A DNA stretch of 64,000 nt from Rhodococcus zopfii NBRC 100606 = JCM 9919 (GTDB lineage: Bacteria > Actinomycetota > Actinomycetes > Mycobacteriales > Mycobacteriaceae). The notes below the pieces were generated by a model, which did not search any database, was not told where the DNA came from, and saw nothing but the letters and a program-made list of their open reading frames with translations. Shown one piece after another: positions 49,956 to 57,896 of the stretch; within the stretch, counting starts at the first letter, position 1; every line of letters starts with the position of its first letter. The stretch lies in NCBI RefSeq assembly GCF_001895025.1, contig NZ_BCXI01000042.1, positions 1-64,000 on the forward strand, in the 5' to 3' direction. The position numbers and the translations under genes are program-made.

Positions 49956-50552
49956 ATGCAGCCCGTAGTCATGGCAATCGGCGGCGTGATGATCATCGGC
50001 GGTGTCCTCTGGATCATCTGGTCCCGGCGCACGGAATACCGGCGTGGCCGTGCCACATCGTCCTACACATGCGCATGGTCGACGGCTGCCGTGTGGTTCG
50101 GGACCTTGCCGATCATCGAGGCAGCGCACTTGTCCGCGAAGCTGCAAGATATCGCCCACGTCGTCGTGATGTGTGGTGGTCTCGCAGTCACCCTGTGGTT
50201 TCTTGCCGCGGGAGTGCGGGCCCGGCGCGCCGAGTTCCATGACCTTCGGCGTGAGTGCCTCGATGAGGGTGCGCTGGCGCCGCGGTACTTCTGGTCGCCC
50301 TGGGCGATCTTCGGTTGGACCCTCATGCTCGGGGGTGTCCTCGTCTTCGGAGGGGGATTCGCCGTCGCATCGGTAGTGGGTGCCGTGGTCGACCATTCGA
50401 CCGTCGACGAGGTCGAGAAGACTGCTCAGGCCCTCGCGAACGTCATCGCGGCCTGCGCCTTTGCACTGCTGCCGATCGCGGCCGCGGCCGGCCTCTGGCG
50501 ATGGTGGTGCCTGCGCAACGAAGGACGCGAGCTGCTGGGCGGTACCGCATAG
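49956..50552 (+). CDS. membrane protein, about five helices, unknown function
   Basis: A 198-residue protein: VVMAIGGVMIIGGVLWIIWS, AAVWFGTLPIIEAAHL, IAHVVVMCGGLAVTLWFLA, AIFGWTLMLGGVLVFGGGFA, and ANVIAACAFALLPIAAAAGL are hydrophobic stretches. ATG 49956 has AAGGGGAGAAC upstream; GTG 49905 is farther and weaker. No family is recognised. It lies at the end of the ADP-ribosylation cassette. Confidence 0.6.
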   Translation: MQPVVMAIGGVMIIGGVLWIIWSRRTEYRRGRATSSYTCAWSTAAVWFGTLPIIEAAHLSAKLQDIAHVVVMCGGLAVTLWFLAAGVRARRAEFHDLRRECLDEGALAPRYFWSPWAIFGWTLMLGGVLVFGGGFAVASVVGAVVDHSTVDEVEKTAQALANVIAACAFALLPIAAAAGLWRWWCLRNEGRELLGGTA

Positions 50553-50571
50553 CCGGGTATGAAATGCCTTT

Positions 50572-50595
50572 TGGACTAGGGAAATGACACGTCCC
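50572..50595 (-). repeat. dispersed GGGACRTGTCAT element, copy 16
   Basis: Core ATGACACGTCCC, about 30 bases after a stop codon; shares AAATGCCT farther left with copy 13. Confidence 0.6.
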
Positions 50596-50864
50596 TCTTG
50601 GTCTTCTTCGCCCGCCTGGCGGGCGTTCACACCGACATTCGCAGCCAGGACATCCCACGAGGGTGCACCGAGGAAATCCGATGCCGTCTCGGACTGTGCA
50701 TGTCAGCTGGGTCGTACAGTCCGGCCGCATGACGGTGGCCATTCTGTACGCGCACGTCAGCGAGAACACGGTTATCCACCGGATGTTCATGGGCCCCGGC
50801 GCCCGCAGAGTCGAACACTGGGCGAGGCTCGATCCGCCTAGACGAGGTCTGTTTAAACGGTTCC

Positions 50865-50888
50865 TGAGCTGCGGAGATGGCATGTCCC
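50865..50888 (-). repeat. dispersed GGGACRTGTCAT element, copy 17
   Basis: TGAGCTGCGGAGATGGCATG then TCCC. Confidence 0.6.
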
Positions 50889-51096
50889 GAGGTGGAGGCG
50901 GAGGGGTGTGGTGCATCTATGGGGCATTAGTTCCCATAGGGGAGCGGGGGCGAGTGAACTCACAGGTGGGAACTTTTTACGGTCGCCGCCGCATCCAACG
51001 TATCGACACCGGCGTGTCGATCGAGAAAGGCATCCGGGCCCACCGCGGCCGACATCTCGGCCAGGTGCACACCTCACTGATTGCAAGGAGACACAT

Positions 51097-51282
51097 ATGA
51101 AGCGTTCGATCATCGCGCGGGCCTTGTTCGCGACGGCGGCAGCGTGTGCCCTCGGCATCACCGGCGCCGGGCTGGCCCAGGCCAGCACCGGAGCAAGCTA
51201 CTTCGACGACGACGGCTGGCAGGAGTCCACCATCGATCTCGGCGTCGAGGGTCAGGTCCTCATGATCCAGACCGGCCGGTAG
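51097..51282 (+). CDS. small exported protein, 61 aa
   Basis: MKRSIIARALFATAAACALG starts a signal peptide ending near AQAST, leaving a mature peptide of about 33 residues (GASYFDDDGWQESTIDLG). ATG 51097 has AAGGAG with an ACACAT spacer, a near-ideal site. A strong terminator follows, so it is a single-gene transcript. Function unknown. Confidence 0.65.
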   Translation: MKRSIIARALFATAAACALGITGAGLAQASTGASYFDDDGWQESTIDLGVEGQVLMIQTGR

Positions 51283-51292
51283 CAGCGAATTG

Positions 51293-51323
51293 AGTGGCCT
51301 TGCCCCCTGGGGGCAAGGCCACT
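51293..51323 (+). terminator. hairpin terminator
   Basis: AGTGGCCTTGCC and GGCAAGGCCACT pair perfectly across CCCTGGG, followed by TTTCGTGTT. Confidence 0.7.
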
Positions 51324-51396
51324 TTCGTGTTGTCGACCTGGCACGCGTGGGCTCACGCAATTGCGCTGATTGCGTAGCCGGCCCCATCCGCACGCT

Positions 51397-51412
51397 TCGA
51401 ACGTGTGTTCTA
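51397..51412 (+). promoter_or_regulatory. LexA (SOS) box
   Basis: TCGAACGTGTGTTCTA matches the actinobacterial LexA consensus (TCGAAC, four bases, GTTCGA) with one mismatch. It lies 28 bases upstream of the ImuA'-like start. Confidence 0.75.
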
Positions 51413-51439
51413 ATCTGGGGTGTAGTCAGGAGTTGAAAG

Positions 51440-52201
51440 ATGACCGGTCCAGGGGAAACGAGAGCCGACACGATCGTGCGTCTGCGGCGCCGAATGGCCG
51501 AGATCCCAGCTCGGTCCGACAACTCACCCCGCCTGTTGGCCGTCCTCGCCCCTGACCGGACCGCCACTGACCGGCCATCGCACAGTGCCGCTTCGACTCT
51601 GCGAACCCTTCCCACACCCGCCCCGATCTCCCAGCTGATCCCACACCATGGCCTGGTTCGCGGATCGATCGTGCAGGTCTCCGGCGCGAGCGCCCTTCGT
51701 GCCGGACTCGTCGCCTCTGTGACCGGATCGGGGGGATGGGCCGCGCTGATCGGCGTTCCCCGGTTCGGCTTGCTCGCCGCTACAGAAATGGGCGCAGACC
51801 TCAAACGGTGCGCTGTCGTGCCTGATCCCGGTCCGGACCCCATCGCCGTCGCCGCGGTCCTCGTCGACGGCATCGACCTCGTCGTCCTATCCCTCGCCGG
51901 CACAGATGTCCCGCCCAGCCGGGCTCGAGCAGTCACCGCCCGGGCCCGCCGCACCGGCGCGGTCCTCGTAGTCACCGACGGCCACTGGCCGACCGTTGAT
52001 CTTCACCTCGATGCGCGCGTGGCAGGCTACCGTGGCCTCGGCGCCGCCGGAGGACGCATCACCGGAATCGATCTGACCGTCGAGGTCCGGGCGCGCGGCC
52101 AGCAGCCGCGTCGGGCCGACGTGGCGGTCACCGGCCAGTCCGGCGGAGTCGCCTGGGATGCAATGCATGGGGACCCATCGGTGCTGAGGGCTGCCCTATG
52201 A
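51440..52201 (+). CDS. ImuA'-like RecA-fold mutasome protein
   Basis: A 253-residue protein. IVQVSGASALRAGLVASVTG replaces a Walker A, then GWAALIGVPRFGLLAATEMG, AVVPDPGPDPIAVAAVLVDG and DLVVLSLAGTDVPPSRARAV follow. These match the degenerate RecA-like ImuA' of mycobacteria, which bridges ImuB, DnaE2 and DNA in SOS mutagenesis. An SOS box lies just upstream. ATG 51440 has an AGGAG site. No ImuB or DnaE2 gene is present in the window; the next gene is only 115 residues. Confidence 0.75.
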   Translation: MTGPGETRADTIVRLRRRMAEIPARSDNSPRLLAVLAPDRTATDRPSHSAASTLRTLPTPAPISQLIPHHGLVRGSIVQVSGASALRAGLVASVTGSGGWAALIGVPRFGLLAATEMGADLKRCAVVPDPGPDPIAVAAVLVDGIDLVVLSLAGTDVPPSRARAVTARARRTGAVLVVTDGHWPTVDLHLDARVAGYRGLGAAGGRITGIDLTVEVRARGQQPRRADVAVTGQSGGVAWDAMHGDPSVLRAAL

Positions 52202-52545
52202 GCGAATCTGGCCTCGATACGTGGGTCGAACCGTTCCCCGAAGTGCCGATCTTGCGTCGACTCCAGACCCCTGTCGCCGTCCTCGTCGACATCTCACGTG
52301 TCCTGCCGGGAGCTGCCGGATTCACCCGCGTCGACGGCCTACCGCTGCGGGTGCGCGCCGGCGGAATCCGGCTCGAATCCCTCATGCCTGCTGCTCTGCA
52401 TGCCTGGCTGCGCGCGGCCGACGGACGCTGGCTTGCGCAGATTTGTGTACCGGTGCGCTCGGCGAATGGTTACAGCGGGCTGGATCTGTGGCTGTGGGTC
52501 GATTCGTTGTTCGTTTCCCGGAATGTGGAGGCGGCAGAACGGTAG
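52198..52545 (+). CDS. hypothetical protein coupled to the ImuA'-like gene
   Basis: A 115-residue protein overlapping the ImuA'-like stop by four bases (ATGA). RLQTPVAVLVDISRVLPGAA, FTRVDGLPLRVRAGGIRLES and LWLWVDSLFVSRNVEAAER suggest a small beta-rich fold. It is too short for ImuB and lacks polymerase residues. It should be co-induced by DNA damage through the SOS box. Confidence 0.6.
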   Translation: MSESGLDTWVEPFPEVPILRRLQTPVAVLVDISRVLPGAAGFTRVDGLPLRVRAGGIRLESLMPAALHAWLRAADGRWLAQICVPVRSANGYSGLDLWLWVDSLFVSRNVEAAER

Positions 52546-52720
52546 TCGCGACCAAATTCGGATGTGGTCTCTGATGTTCTGCCCGACTGGCCTCTGGCTG
52601 GTTGCGTTTGTGACTCGGGGCGTCTGTCCGGATCGAACTAAGTCGATTTCACCTGAGTAAGGCACGTGAGTTGTCTCTTGTAACCCGTTGCAGCCCTGAG
52701 CTGCACTTCTCGCTTCCGGG

Positions 52721-52750
52721 TTGCAACCTTACAAAGAAATTTTGTAAGGT
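52721..52750 (+). promoter_or_regulatory. promoter with palindromic operator (site D)
   Basis: TTGCAA, 18 bases, TAAGGT. The longest palindrome of the set lies in the spacer: CCTTACAAA, five bases, TTTGTAAGG, a 9-bp perfect inverted repeat. Confidence 0.75.
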
Positions 52751-52760
52751 GTGGATGTTG

Positions 52761-53594
52761 ATGGCGCCCGCACGCCAACATCCACCGACGAAAGCAGCGC
52801 ACAACGCAATGCCCCCGATTCACACCCCGACCTACCACTACGACGACCCCACGCTGACCGCGCCGACCCCCGGCCGCGCCCTGATCGAAGAAATCGGCCT
52901 CGTGGAATCCGTCCCCGGAGTCGGGCCGACAACCGGAGGCGGTTACATCGGCGTTCCGATTTCGATCGGCCCGCTGCACACCCGTTTTCGTCGCCCTCAC
53001 AACGGAATCGAGATGACCCTTCCCAACGCCGACGTCACGCCGTGGACCGCCCCGTTCATCGTCGCGGGCCACGCCCGTGGATGCTTCGATCTCGCATCCC
53101 GGCCCGGCTGGTACTGGCTGCGGTGGACCGTCGCCGACCACGTCGCGCACGACGCCGGCACCACCAGCGACGAAGACCCGCTGGTGATCGTTCCGTGCGG
53201 CGCCAAGAAGGCTTCCGCCCGGTCACCGGCCGGGCAGCTCTACGTCGGCACCTACCACCGACTCGGACTCCGCGCGGCCGCCGCGCTGACCGGCCCGAAC
53301 TCCACCCGCATCCTGTCCGCCCGCTACGGGCTGCTGCCGCTGCACCAGCTGGTCGACCCCTACAACCTGCGCCTCGGCCAGCCCGGATCGGTCACCGCCG
53401 CGCAGCTCCGCGCCCAGGCCGAGGACCAGGCGCTGCTCGATCACCCCAACGTTGTCCTCTTCGGCGGCCGCGAATACGTCGAACTCGCGCAGCAGGTCTG
53501 GCCCCACGCACACACTCCGCTGGCCGGAGCCAGCGGCATCGGCGAACAGCAGCAGCGCCTCGCCATGATCGCTGGAACCCGACGCCTGAACTGA
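52761..53594 (+). CDS. DUF6884-like protein
   Basis: A 277-residue protein. The C-terminal half has VIVPCGAKKASARSPAGQLY, STRILSARYGLLPLHQLVDP, and VVLFGGREYVELAQQVWPHA, the signature of the DUF6884/YaaA-like group often found near phage and plasmid genes. The N-terminal half has RPGWYWLRWTVADHVAH. ATG 52761 lies about 11 bases after the -10 box, so the message may be leaderless; ATG 52809 is an alternative. Function unknown. Confidence 0.65.
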   Translation: MAPARQHPPTKAAHNAMPPIHTPTYHYDDPTLTAPTPGRALIEEIGLVESVPGVGPTTGGGYIGVPISIGPLHTRFRRPHNGIEMTLPNADVTPWTAPFIVAGHARGCFDLASRPGWYWLRWTVADHVAHDAGTTSDEDPLVIVPCGAKKASARSPAGQLYVGTYHRLGLRAAAALTGPNSTRILSARYGLLPLHQLVDPYNLRLGQPGSVTAAQLRAQAEDQALLDHPNVVLFGGREYVELAQQVWPHAHTPLAGASGIGEQQQRLAMIAGTRRLN

Positions 53595-53621
53595 TCCACT
53601 CACTCACCGCTGGAAGGCCCT

Positions 53622-53990
53622 ATGACCGACTTCCTGACGAACACTTCCGAACCCGTGACCGCGCCCCCTGCAGCCGCGCTGCGGCCATCGCCGCCAGCGT
53701 GCTGCACGAACGTCACCACCGATGCGCGCGGCGTCGGCATCCTGCTGCCCACCGCGATCGCCGAACACGCCTGGACCGCGGCCGTTGCCTGGCCGCACTC
53801 CGAGAGCGCGCTTCGCTGTGAGACCGGCCGAACGTGGACCGTTCTCGCCCACGCTGCGCAGGCGCTGGAGCGCGCCGATCGCCGCGGCCGTGAAGGATTC
53901 CAGCCGTTCAACGTCACCCCGGCGCCCGCCCTCGACGGCGAGAACCCGGTGACTCTCTGCGCCGAAGTCGGTACCGGCGACACCGATTAG
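53622..53990 (+). CDS. hypothetical protein, 122 aa
   Basis: MTDFLTNTSEPVTAPPAAAL, GVGILLPTAIAEHAWTAAVA and TGRTWTVLAHAAQALERADR suggest a small soluble, helical protein. ATG 53622 has GGAAGG upstream and lies 27 bases after the previous stop, so it is in the operon driven by promoter D. Confidence 0.6.
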   Translation: MTDFLTNTSEPVTAPPAAALRPSPPACCTNVTTDARGVGILLPTAIAEHAWTAAVAWPHSESALRCETGRTWTVLAHAAQALERADRRGREGFQPFNVTPAPALDGENPVTLCAEVGTGDTD

Positions 53991-54073
53991 CTGGTCCTGA
54001 CCATCACCGCAGCGGCCGACCGCTGACCAGCAGCCGCCACGGATCCCAGAACGACCCTGCGAGAGGACTCACC

Positions 54074-54424
54074 ATGCCCACACCCGACCTGACGACGAGC
54101 GCCTTCCCGCCGAACGGGGACGACCGGCCCCGGTTCAAGCAGTGGAACGGCCACATCGACCGCGAGGACTGGCTCACCCGGGACAAGGACGACCTGGTCG
54201 GCATCATCGGCCTGCTCAACCATCAGGTCACCAACGCGAAACAAGATGCGCTCGACGCGACCTACCTCGCTGAATGGCGCATCCACAAGATGCTCACCGA
54301 GGTCCGTATCGGAGCCCGGATCTACCTGCATCTCACCCGCGCCCGCCACCGAGGCCGCAAGACCGCCCGAATCGACGATCTGCTTGCGCTCGCCGCCGAC
54401 GTCCCACAGAAGTACCGAGAATGA
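54074..54424 (+). CDS. hypothetical protein, 116 aa
   Basis: A basic, charged protein: FKQWNGHIDREDWLTRDKDD, LVGIIGLLNHQVTNAKQDAL, and LHLTRARHRGRKTARIDDLL. ATG 54074 has GAGAGGACTC upstream. The next gene overlaps its stop by four bases. No family is recognised. Confidence 0.6.
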   Translation: MPTPDLTTSAFPPNGDDRPRFKQWNGHIDREDWLTRDKDDLVGIIGLLNHQVTNAKQDALDATYLAEWRIHKMLTEVRIGARIYLHLTRARHRGRKTARIDDLLALAADVPQKYRE

Positions 54425-54744
54425 GGGCATCTATCAGGAAAAACGACACGTCCCCTTCTTTCGACGTCCCGGCTGACTCCCAGCCGACAGCTGCCGCGCA
54501 GAAGTTCGCCCACCCGTGCGGGCACGAATCCTCGTGGGGGCGATGCGAACTGCGCGACCCGGTCGATAAACTGGCCGCGCTCTGGGGTGTGGCTGAGATC
54601 GTCCCGGCCGCCGACGGGATCGCCGAACACCTGCACCCGTTCCAATACTGCGGGGCCGAGCAGACCGCCGTGGACATCTGGGCCCACCACAGCTTGAGCG
54701 CGACCGCCCACCCTCGCGCGGCTTGTCCTCCTCATCCGCCGTGA
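54421..54744 (+). CDS. small Cys/His-rich protein, 107 aa
   Basis: Overlaps the previous stop as ATGA. It reads FAHPCGHESSWGRCELRDPV, DKLAALWGVAEIVPAADGIA and HPFQYCGAEQTAVDIWAHHS. The Cys/His spacing suggests one zinc site, and the layout is like small phage proteins. Dispersed element copy 18 lies in its first 12 codons. Confidence 0.55.
   Translation: MRASIRKNDTSPSFDVPADSQPTAAAQKFAHPCGHESSWGRCELRDPVDKLAALWGVAEIVPAADGIAEHLHPFQYCGAEQTAVDIWAHHSLSATAHPRAACPPHPP
54431..54454 (-). repeat. dispersed GGGACRTGTCAT element, copy 18
   Basis: Core ACGACACGTCCC, within the start of a small gene. Confidence 0.5.
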
Positions 54745-54861
54745 TCGGCCCGCCAGCGGTGGGAGGCGACGCTGTGATCGGAGCGGAACGCTGTGTCGCA
54801 CCGGATCGATAGCGTTCTTTCAGCGCGCGTCACTGTCCCTCTCCCAGAAGGAAATGCACAG

Positions 54862-55415
54862 ATGTTCCCTAGTTCTTCTGCCGACGTGGCCGTGAGCCAC
54901 TTCTCGAATTGGTTGGCCGCCAACTGGATTCTCGGGTACGCCCTGCTCGGTATCGCGGTGCTCCTGGCCGGATTTGCCGTGTCGCTGTGGACCAGCGCTA
55001 AGTACACCGCGGGTGTCGGCGTCTATGGGTGGAGCGTCGCGGCCGGTGTACTCGCGTGGTTGTCGAGGCGGTCACCTTGTGGCAGGTCGCGCGGCATATC
55101 GAGCAGTTCAGGTGGGTTGTTGCGCTGGCGGTTCTCGTTGTCGGAGCTGTTGCCCTGGTCGCTCACCGGGCCGCCCGCACGGCCTTGGTCGATGTGTACC
55201 GCGACTCGTACTACTCCCCGAGCGTTGAGGTGCCGATGGTGGCGATTCCAGCGGGTGTTTCCGGTGTCGTCGCGCTCGGAGTCATCATCGGAGACGGCAT
55301 CGGAGACGGCACCACTCGCGCTGCGGCCTCGATTCCGACGACTGTCGGCGGGTTCGTCGCGCTCGTGATCATCGGCGGGTTGGCGCTCGTTGTCTACGCG
55401 AACTCGTCGAATTGA
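54862..55415 (+). pseudogene. membrane protein split by a frameshift
   Basis: From ATG 54862 (AAGGA upstream) the frame reads MFPSSSADVAVSHFSNWLAA, WILGYALLGIAVLLAGFAVS, then VYGWSVAAGVLA, and loses sense near 55055. A second frame from about 55050 continues VTLWQVARHIEQFRWVVALA, VLVVGAVALVAHRAARTALV and ends IIGGLALVVYANSSN. Both frames have good codon use and complementary membrane helices (four in total), so one protein was interrupted. A sequencing error is possible; otherwise two overlapping genes. Confidence 0.55.
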
Positions 55416-55873
55416 GCACTACCCACCCGTTTGGTCGAATTTCGTGGTTCGTGGTGTCCTGAGCATGTAGCCCTCATCCCGGCGCTACGCGCGATAAGCC
55501 GCCCCTGTCGACAGACCCCCCGCCTGATCGACAGGGGCGTCGTCGGTGGATGCCGCCTGCGGCGGAGATGGAATGCTCCAGGGATTGTGGGGGAGGCGCG
55601 GGCCCGCGGTGATGCTGGAATCGGATATCGGAAAGGGCCGTGCCCACGCCCCTGCGAGGAGACGCGGCGTCGAGTTCACGCTCGGGACGGTCAACCCAAC
55701 AGCGCGCAGGCGTGCGAAGGGCGCTGCGCGGTTCGGCTTCACGCTCGTCTGCGCGCCGGCTGACCCGCGACCCGTGGCCCCCGGGAGAACTTCGTGAGAG
55801 GGTCGGTAAAATTGCCTGTTGAACTGCGAAAATGACATGTCCCCTTTCTCGTGTCGAACTGAGAGGAACTACC
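55416..55873. other. 458-bp intergenic region
   Basis: Only dispersed element copy 19 (55820-55843) and low-quality short frames are seen. No gene is supported. Confidence 0.5.
55820..55843 (-). repeat. dispersed GGGACRTGTCAT element, copy 19
   Basis: TGAACTGCGAAAATGACATG then TCCC, the closest match to the consensus. It lies 31 bases before the next start. Confidence 0.75.
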
Positions 55874-56038
55874 GTGAAGCCCGGCGATCTGGTGAAAGTC
55901 CATCCCCATGGAACGTCTGTTTTCGCCATCGTCAGCATCGAAGAAGACGGCCGCGCAATCATCGAATCTGCGGTCGACAGCCCGGGAAAATACCCGTGGT
56001 CTGTTCAGCTTTCCGAGCTTGTGCCTGCGGACGCATAA
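55874..56038 (+). CDS. small beta-rich protein, 54 aa
   Basis: MKPGDLVKVHPHGTSVFAIV, SIEEDGRAIIESAVDSPGKY, PWSVQLSELVPADA: an SH3-like small barrel pattern. GTG 55874 has AGAGGA seven bases upstream. No partner is recognised. Confidence 0.6.
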   Translation: MKPGDLVKVHPHGTSVFAIVSIEEDGRAIIESAVDSPGKYPWSVQLSELVPADA

Positions 56039-56200
56039 CCGGCTACCGTCGGCATCCTCGTGCGGGACCGCGGATGAACGCGAAATAACGTCCGATCGGT
56101 TGCTCTGGTCTGCGGACAGGGTCGGGTTCGCCCGGGCTCTGCTTCCGGCTCTGGCAGATGGATGGCGTCAGCGCGGCCAACCGATGAATGAAATGGGCTG

Positions 56201-56224
56201 TGAACTGATGAAATAGCACGTCCC
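56201..56224 (-). repeat. dispersed GGGACRTGTCAT element, copy 20
   Basis: TGAACTGATGAAATAGCACG then TCCC; shares GAAATGGGCTGTGA to its left with copy 15. Confidence 0.65.
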
Positions 56225-56366
56225 CTATCGTCGCGTGGTGTAGACGGCGGGACGGATCGGGCAGGGACCGATGGAAGTTCAGAGGCGCCGGGGCGGTGAG
56301 ATTCCGGCATGGCTGATTCCGGGTAGGGGTTCTGCGATCGAAAGAGGGGTGCGGCAGACTCGCGGC

Positions 56367-57809
56367 ATGACTTCTGTGGGGAGTGCCCGTTCCGGTGAGA
56401 CCATGCCAACCGCCGGACCGGGGGGAAGCGCTGGGGCGGGACGACAGATGCCGCATCCGGCATGGCGGCTGCCGCTGCTCGGCGATGTCGTACGACTTGA
56501 TCCGCAGCGTCCGGTACAGCGTGAAATGCAGTTTGTGCGCGAGCTTGGAGACGTCTTCGAGATCAGCATCATCGGCCGCAAAGTAGTAGTGGTGGGCGGC
56601 GGAGATGCAGCCGCAGAGGTATTCGACGAAACCCGCTTCGCCAAAGCCGTGGTGCCTCCGGTGAGCAATCTCCGCGATCTGGCCGGCGATGGACTGTTCA
56701 CTGCTTTCAACAGTGAACCCGCTTGGGCACAGGCTCACAACGTGCTGATGCCGGCCTTCAGTCAGTCGGCGATGCGCACCTACCACGATGTGATGGTCGA
56801 GTGCGTCGATCAATTGTGCGGGTACTGGGCGGATCTCGCCGACCACGGGCCGATCGGCGTGTCGTCCGATATGAATCGGCTAACCCTGGAAGTCATCGGC
56901 CGCACCGGGTTCGGATACAGCTTCGACTCGTTCTCCCCGGGCCGGCATCCGTTCGTCGAGTCGATGACCAGAGCGATGTCGTACGTCTCCCAAACGGCGA
57001 ACGACATCCCGGTGATCCGGGAGATTCTGGGCTGGAAGGCCATGCGCCAGAACCCCAAAGACATCGCGCTGATGAAGAGCACCGTCGACCAGGTCATCGC
57101 TGCCCGCCGCAGCGGAGCATCGCCGCGGCAAGACGACCTGTTGCAACGCATGCTCGAGAACCCGGACCCGGAGACCGGCGAACTGATGTCCGATCAGAGC
57201 ATCCGCAACCAGGTTCTGACCTTCTTGATCGCAGGCCACGAGACCACCGCCGGGCTGTTGTCGTTCGCCCTGCACTATCTCTCGATGAACCCGGAGCTGG
57301 TCGAGCGGGCCCGGGAAGAAATCGACCAGGTCCTCGGCACCGAGGGTGCACCGGTGGACTTCGGACAGGTCGCCAAGCTGCGCTACGTCCGCCGAATCAT
57401 CGACGAAACGCTGCGTCTGTGGCCGTCCGGTCCGGCCTTCTTCCGCAAGGCCCGGCAGGAAACCACCCTGGCCGGCTACCCCATCGGCAAGGGCGAAACG
57501 ATCCTGGTGGTGCTTCTGGCCCTGCACCGCGACCCGAAACTGTGGGGCGACGACGCAGAGCGATTCGATCCGGATCGGTTCCTCCCGGCCGCGGTCCGCG
57601 CACGCCCGGCCCACGCATACAAACCGTTCGGCGTAGGTGCCCGATCGTGCATCGGCCGCCAGTTCGCACTGCATGAAGCGGTACTGGCGTTGTCGCAGAT
57701 CTTGACCCGTTTCGACATCGTGCCTACCCCGGGATACGAGCTGACGGTCGAAGAGCTATTGACGATCCGGCCTGAGAATCTTCGGCTGGAGATACGACCC
57801 CGCCGATAG
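56367..57809 (+). CDS. cytochrome P450, CYP102-like haem domain without reductase
   Basis: About 480 residues. Landmarks: LIAGHETTAGLLSFALHYLS (I-helix, near residue 288), ETLRLWPSGPAFFRKA (ExxR, near 347), FDPDRFLP, and the haem-ligand loop KPFGVGARSCIGRQFALHEA (Cys near 428). The haem domain resembles fatty-acid-hydroxylating CYP102 enzymes, but no reductase is fused, so it needs separate electron donors, none encoded nearby. ATG 56367 is a tentative start; ATG 56271 has AGGGA four bases upstream and is also possible. It may act on lipids together with the cutinase, which is only an inference. Confidence 0.85.
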   Translation: MTSVGSARSGETMPTAGPGGSAGAGRQMPHPAWRLPLLGDVVRLDPQRPVQREMQFVRELGDVFEISIIGRKVVVVGGGDAAAEVFDETRFAKAVVPPVSNLRDLAGDGLFTAFNSEPAWAQAHNVLMPAFSQSAMRTYHDVMVECVDQLCGYWADLADHGPIGVSSDMNRLTLEVIGRTGFGYSFDSFSPGRHPFVESMTRAMSYVSQTANDIPVIREILGWKAMRQNPKDIALMKSTVDQVIAARRSGASPRQDDLLQRMLENPDPETGELMSDQSIRNQVLTFLIAGHETTAGLLSFALHYLSMNPELVERAREEIDQVLGTEGAPVDFGQVAKLRYVRRIIDETLRLWPSGPAFFRKARQETTLAGYPIGKGETILVVLLALHRDPKLWGDDAERFDPDRFLPAAVRARPAHAYKPFGVGARSCIGRQFALHEAVLALSQILTRFDIVPTPGYELTVEELLTIRPENLRLEIRPRR

Positions 57810-57896
57810 CACAGGATCAGCAAAATCGCCTAAAGTGCACCGCTCGTTACAATCTCTACCTGATCGTGACCGAATCGAAATGGCGGGGGCCATGAA

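Larger units (their letters stand above)
50553..51096. other. 544-bp gap between the membrane gene and the small exported protein
   Basis: Contains two dispersed-element copies (50584-50595 core; 50865-50888) and a CTATGGGG/CCCATAG inverted repeat near 50919-50940. A rightward frame from 50663 has mixed codon use and is not accepted as a gene. Confidence 0.5.

Noticed and set aside
50663-51100. A 145-codon plus-strand frame in the gap before the small exported protein
   Set aside because: Mixed codon use, contains a dispersed element copy and ends in low-complexity Gly; no ribosome site.
52721-52750. Palindrome D as a terminator
   Set aside because: It falls exactly between -35 and -10 boxes and matches five other promoter spacers, so an operator is more likely.
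55546-55797. An 83-codon frame in the gap before the 54-residue gene
   Set aside because: Arg-rich composition typical of GC-driven false frames; no ribosome site.
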